Origin: Warburgia ugandensis
Lineage: Eukaryota; Streptophyta; Magnoliopsida; Canellales; Canellaceae
Length of the DNA: 64,000 bases
Assembly (NCBI GenBank): GCA_035236585.1
Contig: CP141138.1
Location: forward strand, 31,445,437 to 31,509,436
Direction: 5' to 3'
Positions 56,081-64,000 of this stretch are shown here, piece by piece. The notes under the pieces are model-generated. The model made no database searches, was not told where the DNA came from, and saw nothing but the letters and a program-made list of their open reading frames with translations. Every line of letters starts with the position of its first letter. Within the stretch, counting starts at the first letter, position 1. The position numbers were made by a program, and so were the translations under genes.

Positions 56081-58936
56081 CGATATATTTAGAAATATGA
56101 TATGTAATATCCTTATATTTAGCCATTTCTATTCCTAAACTTGACTTAAATATCGCTAATTAATGTTTTTTCGCATTTTGTAGGATTAGGATACAACTAA
56201 GAAAAATGCATATTTTGGCATTAAAACCCTAAAAGAGATCAATATCAATGTGCAAGCAATGTCATGGGCCCACATGCCAAATATAATGAAGTCTGAAAGT
56301 TTAGAATGCAATCTGGTTGTCATTATCATATTTAGCACTGTCAGAAACCCCATGCACAATCCTAACCTTATCTGTGCTAAAGAGAGTACCTTTATCAAAA
56401 GTGAGGATGGCAGACTTCCCATGCATGCATGCAAGTATTCTACAACTTTGGGAAGCATCTAGAAGAAGCTCAAATCACTGCCATGGATATACATACATAT
56501 ATATATGATCTTTTTCTAAAAAAATAAGTAGGAGATCAGGGACTGCATGAAGACTTCCACTCACTCTCTTTCTCTCTTACTTAATCCAAGATGGGACCAC
56601 CTCAGGAGCAACAAATGTTCTCATGCAAGGAGGTGATTCCCACTACATTTCACATTTTTCACATGAGAAAAATAAGGAGAAAATAAAGGGCAAACACGTG
56701 TAGAGGAGAGACAATTTACAAGAAATCTACAAGCGACATTTATCTTGACTATTAAAGCATTCAATGGCTAAGATTTGTCCTTGCTCATGGCTATCCTAAG
56801 AACTCAATGAGAAAACACTTAAACAAGGATGGACCCATGAGAAATGAGATTGCAAAGAAGACTAGAACTAAACCCCATTTATGGAGATTTTTTTGATGGG
56901 CTGCTCACCTTAATTCTATGGAAAAAATGTGTTCCTCCAAGGAAGGAGACATCTTCCACTCATTACTTCATACTAGTTGGAGAAAATAATGGTGGACTAG
57001 AATATAATCAAGGAGAGAAAGATATCTAGATAAGAAAACATCAACATAATCCAAGTCATTCACTCAAGGGTGTACTGAATCCAACAGATGAGAAGCAATG
57101 GGTTACAAAACATGACCTCTTAGACAAGGAAACTTTTAAGTAATCATAGCCACTCAATCTAGGGTAAAGTATGGTCCAATTGTAAGAAATGAAGAGGACC
57201 CAAATCTCAACCCTAGGTGCCATCCTACACTTTATGCATGGAGAATTTAATATGTTGTACACAAAATATAGAAGATGGTGTCATTCTCCGAGGAATTCCA
57301 CTTGATTTTGAGATAAAATTTGAAGGAAACTCCCAAAGAATGCTATGATCTCATCTTCCCATCTCCACCATTCACGGAGGAAGGACACTCATCCAACCAT
57401 CCATTCATACAGCCTATCAAAACTTTCCCAACTCCATGTGATACTTCTTTATCTCTTCCCACTCTCCTTTATCCCCTTCATTCTTCCTTCCTATCCTATC
57501 CTATCCTTTCCCATCCCATTCCTTTCTTTCTAAGCTATCTTTCCTTCTCATCCTCATCCTCATCAAGATCCCACATCCAAATCTCCTTCCAGTTCCCCTT
57601 AATTTTCAACGCAATTTCCTTTCATTCACTCCATGCATTCCATGTTTTCTTCACCCTTTCCATTCTTACTTCCATCTCAACCACTCTTTATTACCATCCA
57701 TTCCCTAGCACTTCCACTCTAGAATCTATAAATAAAGATGAGGAGAAGTGAAGAGGGATATCTTACTTTCCATAGAACCTGAAGTAAAACCATGGAGAAA
57801 TAGATCACTTTGACCTTCCTCCCCTTGAAGCTGCATGTCCACACCCTTAGGAGCAAAGGTAACAATCTCAACCAACCATACTTAATTCCACATCCTTCTC
57901 TCACTTCCATGGATCTACCATTCATAGTCAACCAACCATCCTTAATTCCACATCCTTCTCTCACTTCCACGCCTCCATCATTCATAATCATAGATGCCCT
58001 TTCCTTCTTTCATTTCCACACCCCACTTATCTTCCATCCTTTTCTTTTCCATGCATCCCCTATCATTCCTCATCTTATCTCCATGCCATCCCTTCATCCT
58101 AACCTTCTTACCTTCTTTCCATGCCATGCACTCTTCTCAACCTTCCTTCCACAAACCAATCATTCTCTCTTACACAACCCATCCACCTCTTAACTCCCAT
58201 GCCCCTTGCTTCCCTTTCTCACATGCACCACTCTTCTCTTCTTATTTTGTGCACTCTCCTCTACTAACTCTCCTCCTAGAGTTTTAGTACGGAGAAGCAA
58301 ATATTTAATCCATTCTTAGTCTTTTTCCTTGGATTTCAGGAACACTTGGAAAGGAAGATAAACTTTGGGCCTCTTTCCATGTCAACCAAGGTCTTTCCTT
58401 CCTAAAAGCGATTTGGGTTTGGTTTGATGCTCTTTTAGGTTTGTGGCATATCATGAGACTTCCTCTGTACTTATTGGCTTTCTTGAGGAAGGTGTCTAAA
58501 CAAGTTGAAGAAGCCACATTGATGAAGATTGTATGGTTATAAGTTAGTGTATGTTGGGTGAAGCAAATGTGAAAAGTTCCTTCTTGAGTGACACAATGAA
58601 GGAGTCCTACATAGGACAGTCCAACTGTTTAAGGGATTCCTTTATGTTCTTGCATGCATTTTATTGTAAACACTCAAAGTTTATATCAATAGAAATTTTT
58701 TATTTATTTCTTAGTTAATTGTTTACTTTTTATTTATATTCTTGCTTTATTTTAAGTTTTCTAAGTAGTGTTAAATTTATTTGTTTGCTTTAAAAGTGTT
58801 GGCTAGGTTAAAGTAAGTTAGCTTAGATTTTAACTAAATTATTGTTTATTACAGAGTCTCTGAGGATTGACCTGCATTTGCTAAGTCTATGCTATAATAG
58901 ACATGCACTTGTGAAAGTAAATTTTAAAACACATCA
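56081..58936 (+). mobile_element. Solo LTR of the Athila-like family (copy C)
   Basis: The 2856-bp inverted homologue of the LTRs at 37399 and 46327 begins cgatatatttagaaatatga (TG start mutated to CG) and ends ttttaaaacacatca. CATGG flanks it on both sides (56076-56080 and 58937-58941) as a 5-bp target duplication. No primer site follows it and no polypurine tract precedes it. It therefore arose by LTR-LTR recombination of a separate insertion. Confidence 0.87.
57869..57988 (+). repeat. 60-bp tandem duplication inside solo LTR C
   Basis: Two units starting caaccaaccat and containing cttaattccacatccttctc and tcacttcca are at 57869-57928 and 57929-57988. The extra copy is not evident in copies A and B. 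Confidence 0.7.
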
Positions 58937-58941
58937 CATGG

Positions 58942-61140
58942 CTAAGAAGTTACAGTATAGACATGAGATTGGAAACCTCAAATTCCAAGTTCTTAAAGCT
59001 CTAAAGCTATAGCGGTGCCAAGATTTGCACACTAGTAAAGTCATCAAAGGTGGTCTTAGAAGAGGACTTTTGCTTTACTTGTAGCATTACATTGATGTCT
59101 TCTAAATTTTAGACCATCATGGCTTTCCCTCAATCCTCTCATTGCTCTTTTAGTGTTGGTAGAGTGTCAGTAGATTAATGTTGATCTCTTTGTGCCTCTT
59201 GATGAGAAAGAGAAGCTTCACCTGTAGTTTTAGAATAGTATTTGACAAGAGTAAGTGAATTCATATCTGTTTCTTCCTCTTGAGCAATTATTCTTAATTA
59301 GTTGTCCTCTTATATTCTCATTCCCTTCATTCACCCTATCTTCAAAGGGATCACAATTGGTGATTTGTGATGTTTGGGACTATTTTTCTCAACTTCTCCC
59401 TGAATGTCATCTACCTTTTAAGGTGGCCCTGACCTTGGTCTAGATCAAAAGACAGTGATGAAGGAATTGGTACATGAGAAGCTTTCTTGCTAATAAGTCG
59501 TTTAGGCATTTGGGCTTCTTCCACACTCTCTCATTAGGACTCTTGATCAAATACATGCTCACAAAAGCAGGTTGGTAGAGTTATCTAACACTTGAAATTT
59601 TTTAAGTGGTAGATAATCCAAGCCTTCAATTTATTAAGTGAAATGCTATTGCCATGAACATAATTGCTAATGACAAGAATTTTAAGGGAAAACTTAGGAA
59701 AACATTTCTCTTCTTTTTATCATCTAAGAGAAAATAATTTTAGCCAGCGCTCTCTCCAACCATCTCTGTGACTTGCTACAACAATGAGGATTTTGTTTAA
59801 AGTTTTCTAGATAGGTACTAAATTTTGTCCAAATGGTTTGTGCAAGAGGTTGCTTTATTCTATTACTATGTCAATAGAATTTATTGAGTGAAGAAGTAGT
59901 TCTTGTTGCAAATCTCAAAACACCCTTTTTCTTGCAAATTAAAAGGCATCCCCCTCTTGTAAAAAGAATTCAACAAAACATAAAAAGTAAATTAATTAAA
60001 TCAGCGATGAAATTCATAAAATAAAGATAAAAATTTCATGGATTATGACCATTATTTAAATGCAAAATAGAAGTGTGTGCTTGGAAAATATTTTTATTTT
60101 ATTTACTTTGTCACCAAATAAAACATATCCTTTTAGAATAAAAGTTATTGTAAACAAACCCAATTGAGAACAAACTTTGGAAACTCTGATTTAATGTCTT
60201 TTGGATCAAACCAGAAGGGTTGACTATGTTAATAAAAATAACAAAAATCTATTGTGTTTATAGAAGTAACTAAAAGGGGTTGCCAAATTCAATAAAAGGA
60301 AGATTTTTCTCATTTTCTCTCCATATTTTTTTTTATATTGGCGCCTCTTTTCAATTGCAATCTTATCTACATCATCGGCACTATAAAGAGAGAGAGGGAT
60401 CTTTCCAGCATAATAGAAAAAAGTGGTAGGGATTTGGATTTTGATTATGGTATTGGATTTGGTAGTGGTGATAGGAATCTAAACTTTTTGCCACTACAAT
60501 TTCATCTACGACACCAGTAATTTTTTTCTTTTTCCTTTTTGGCTGGGGTTGAAAGAGAGAGAACTTGTAAAAAAAAATTTGGATGAGTTTTTCATGGAAA
60601 AAGGAGGGACTTTTTTATCAGGTCTTCTAGTCGAGAGGAGAGGGAAACAGCTCAAGCAACTTAATTTTATCAAATCCTGACATATTTTGGCCAGCTGAAA
60701 ACATTGAAGTTTGGCATTTTCACTTAAATACTTATTTTAGGTGTTTATTTTTTAGTGGATGAAAAAGAAAACAAAGGCAATTGTTAGACATGTTTTGCAA
60801 ACTTAAATTAAAACAAATACAATAAAAATATGAAAACAAGGTTCTTAGTTGTGCCCAAAGCTTTCAATGAATTGAATTATGAAAACAAAGGGAGAAAAAC
60901 CTTTTAGTGATGGGGTAGATGCTCAACAATTTAGAAGTGTCTAACAGTGTTTTTTTTAATTAGGTTGGCATATTATAACCCCATGGCTTTTGTACTATGT
61001 ATATATAAATGCTTCAATCAAGACTGAGAGCAAGGGTGCATGCATGCAATGAAGAGAAACACATGTTAATGATAGATGAATAGTAGGGGGAGGGACAGCC
61101 TTGAGTCTTTTTTACTTTCAATTATTTTTGATACCCACGC
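58942..61140. other. Intergenic, nothing recognised
   Basis: About 2.2 kb with only short frames. No transposon ends, LTR borders or domain motifs could be named. Confidence 0.4.
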
Positions 61141-61149
61141 TTAGGTAGC

Positions 61150-61310
61150 ATTTGGAAATAGTTTTTTTATGGCTTCTGCTTTAGAGTGGTACACACACGC
61201 ACACGTGTGTGTGTGTGTGCAGAACTAAAATATACAATATTTAGAAAAGCTTGTCTGGATATACACTTGCTAAAACTAGTTCTTAAGCAGAAGCCACAAA
61301 GCTATATGGA
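61150..61310. mobile_element. Possible short MITE with inner (AC)n/(GT)n palindrome
   Basis: tggcttctgctttagag (61170) and its near inverted copy cttaagcagaagccaca (61279) form imperfect inverted repeats around a 110-bp core. The left part begins tagcatttggaaatag, a common style of plant MITE end. No target duplication was found, so this is tentative. Confidence 0.35.
61191..61220. repeat. Self-complementary (AC)n/(GT)n microsatellite
   Basis: acacacacgcacac followed directly by gtgtgtgtgtgtgtgc: an inverted repeat centred near 61204, alternating purine-pyrimidine throughout. Confidence 0.85.
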
Positions 61311-62450
<1,140 letters not shown>

Positions 62451-62654
62451 ACCTTGGTTAGTGATTTTCCTTCTTTGAAGATCTGTGCATTGGAGACAGT
62501 CAGAGATTGTCGAAGAAGATCAACAGAGCAGAAATGCTACAGATATGTCCAATCAGAGATGATCCATTTCTGCCTTCTACAACTAGAGTGAGATAGAGAA
62601 AAGTTTGACAGGGGAAAGGGGAGGGTAGCCCGTGTTTGGTATTTTGGTAGCTAG

Positions 62655-62694
<40 letters not shown>

Positions 62695-62730
62695 AAAGAA
62701 AGAAAGAAAAGAAAAGAAAAGAAAAAAGCT
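62655..62730 (+). repeat. Poly(A) tract followed by A-rich (GAAA)n
   Basis: About 38 A residues followed by gaaagaaagaaaagaaaag-type repeats. No recognisable retroposon body lies directly upstream, so I leave it as simple sequence. The Phe-rich minus-strand frame here is a by-product. Confidence 0.85.
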
Positions 62731-62894
62731 TACCCTGATTGCCTTTTCGATATACGATTTTGGGAGAAATCTACTTATTTTGAGGTATGTTTTCTCTAGA
62801 ATAAGAAGCTTAATTATTTCTCCCACCGTCTAGCTTATCAAGAGTTTTTTACTTATTTTATAATAGAACTCAAATAAGTAGTTTCCCAGCATAG

Positions 62895-63403
62895 TGTCAC
62901 AGACATGTGGTGCAAGGTCCGTGACCAAGGCTTGCAAGCTCTAAGGAAGGCTTACTTAGAGCATGGATATGGCCTAAGGGACTTAGGTCCATTGTTGAAG
63001 ATCCATGGAAGAAGGTCTGCTTCTAGAAGGCCCGGTTTCTAGAAGATTCCTTGTAAATATCTAGAAAGATGGAAGATTAAAGATTTATGTAGAAAGTTTT
63101 AGAGTGATCCTCAACCATTAGATGGTTGACATATGTAATGATCTCAACCATCCATTGAGGAGGTGGATGGGAGAGAGCAAGTATAAATAGGTGTAAGCTC
63201 CTCATTTGTAATCATCTTAGTTTTGTGAAACTTAATATAGTTGGAATGTTTCATTTCTAAGTTCCTCTCATTGAACGAGTGGGTGAGTGAGTGTAGCCCT
63301 AGCAAGTGAGAGTTGGGAGTTGAAGGCTGACTTGTGTCAAGAAAGGGAGTTATGCACAAATGCCGCACGGGTTTAGCAAAAGCGAAACTGCAATCCCATG
63401 ACA
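62895..63403 (+). repeat. 5' LTR (509 bp) of the terminal retrotransposon
   Basis: TGTCACAGACATG at the start and cccatgaca at the end form a 5-bp inverted TGTCA/TGACA pair. A TATA element, tataaatag, lies at 63182-63190 in the second half, a usual place for the LTR promoter. Confidence 0.85.
63182..63190 (+). promoter_or_regulatory. LTR TATA box
   Basis: tataaatag inside the 509-bp LTR, about 220 bp before its end. A role as the core promoter is inferred from position. Confidence 0.55.
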
Positions 63404-63405
63404 GT

Positions 63406-63417
63406 TGGTATCAGAGC
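63406..63417 (+). other. Primer-binding site for initiator tRNA-Met
   Basis: ttggtatcagagc directly after the LTR. TGGTATCAGAGC is the standard plant retrotransposon site complementary to the 3' end of initiator tRNA-Met, here with no mismatch in 12. Confidence 0.93.
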
Positions 63418-63470
63418 AAGTCGACGTGGGAGTTGCTTAGCAAGTATTGGGGAAGGCTTGTGGCAACATC

Positions 63471-64000
63471 ATGGCAAGTGAGTCAGGAGAGACCATCATG
63501 CCAGTGGAGGTTTGATTGAAGTTAAGGTGGGAGAAGTCTAGAGACCCATCATGGAAGTTGGCTTTGGACGCTCCGCTTTCTACTTTGGATGGGAGAATCA
63601 GTAAGTTTGAACAAACTTTGTCTGATTGTTTAAACAAATCGAGTAAATTCGTGGATGCCTTGAAAAGCCTCAAGGACAACATGCAAAGCACGGTCAAGGT
63701 GTCTAAGGTGATGGACGTTGAGATTGTGAATGAAGGAGAGTGCATGTCTAATTGCTTTGAGACTGTGGAAGGCACAATGACTAGTTCACATGAGGAAGTG
63801 GCTGGGTGGGTCAGAGGATATGGAGATAGCAAAGGAATCCACAATGAGTGTGGATGCAGCACAGCTAGGCTTAGGTGATGTAAGTTTGCTTGGGCCTGAT
63901 AAGTCCCAGAAGGAAGCGGTGATCAACATGGGTGTTGACACAATTCATAGCACAAAGGAGAGTGTGCCACAAGAAGAAGACTCCAGGAGGGGCGAATCTA
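63471..64000 (+). pseudogene. gag N-terminal region, interrupted
   Basis: ATG at 63471 (MASESGETIMPVEV) meets an in-frame TGA at 63513, after which the frame stays open to 63878 with SRDPSWKLALDAPLSTLDGR and SKFEQTLSDCLN. This is a coiled-coil-like start as in plant gypsy gag proteins. Around 63800-63820 the coding signal appears to shift to another frame (EDMEIAKESTMSVDAAQLGL, then DVSLLGPDKSQKEA), which is open to the window end. At least one stop and one frameshift make this copy defective. The lineage is uncertain. Confidence 0.6.

Larger units (their letters stand above)
62895..64000 (+). mobile_element. 5' part of an LTR retrotransposon (LTR, PBS, gag start), continues past window
   Basis: The LTR at 62895-63403 begins TGTCA and ends TGACA. 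A primer-binding site follows after 2 bp (63406-63417), then a gag-like region. The 3' part and the second LTR lie beyond 64000. The 5 bp before the LTR are CATAG, to be compared with the far side. Confidence 0.86.

Noticed and set aside
57320-58287. Overlapping + strand frames of 143, 127 and 97 codons, rich in Ser/Pro/His
   Set aside because: They lie inside the solo LTR in a pyrimidine-rich low-complexity stretch with few stop codons by composition; LTRs do not code.
62500-62826. 108-codon minus-strand frame rich in Phe
   Set aside because: The Phe run is the poly(A)/(GAAA)n tract read backwards; the remainder has no domain.

Overview
The window is plant nuclear DNA. It is AT-rich and has intron-containing genes with GT/AG junctions, Au-type SINEs, RTE-type LINE pieces, hAT transposons, and Ty1/copia and Ty3/gypsy (Athila-like and Tat-like) retrotransposons. 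The sequence alone does not fix the species. I see no bacterial-type operons, CRISPR arrays, rRNA or convincing tRNA genes.

The only host gene I can defend is the 3' half of a leucine-rich-repeat gene on the + strand. It has five coding exons between 9942 and 28947 (164 codons plus stop) and a poly(A) signal at 29036. The conserved tail (EGWEDFDERRR, QKQLDFR, FDEGAD) matches the plant 'LRR repeats and ubiquitin-like domain-containing protein' family (Arabidopsis At2g30105 type). Its 5' exons, including the ubiquitin-like part, are not seen in the window. Two of its introns are about 8.3 kb and 10.0 kb and are filled with mobile elements.

Layout. 1-7210: a decayed Ty3/gypsy element on the minus strand, split by a precisely bounded 4.1-kb hAT element (1413-5551, 8-bp target duplication, 19-bp identical ends) with a five-exon transposase pseudogene. 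7690-8600: an RTE-type LINE remnant (minus). 8933-9657: a short non-autonomous element with ends related to the hAT and a large (TTC)n/(CT)n microsatellite. 9942-28947: the LRR gene. Its first large intron holds a 1-kb direct duplication of retrotransposon 3' sequence. Its second holds two hAT pseudogenes in head-to-head inverted order (one carrying a 1.18-kb solo LTR, the other an Au SINE), copia remnants and tiny truncated retroposons. 29.3-30.6 kb: two further Au SINE insertions with target duplications.

30.6-35.4 kb has nothing I can name. 35.4-37.4 kb is a + strand Tat-like gypsy gag. It is interrupted by an 11.4-kb Athila-like element on the minus strand (37399-48823, TSD CATAA, both LTRs, decayed tRNA-Asp primer site, gag-protease remnant). 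The Tat-like element resumes from 48829 to about 51200 and is followed by a second partial copy to 55200. 56081-58936 is a solo LTR of the same Athila-like family in the opposite orientation (TSD CATGG). 62895 to the window end is the 5' LTR, primer-binding site and gag start of another LTR retrotransposon.

The coding remnants of the elements are generally broken by stops or frameshifts. I found no evidence for an undescribed protein system. The points most worth a second look are structural: the inverted hAT pair inside a transcribed intron, a W-box cluster in the intronic solo LTR, and post-insertion microsatellite growth in one Athila LTR.
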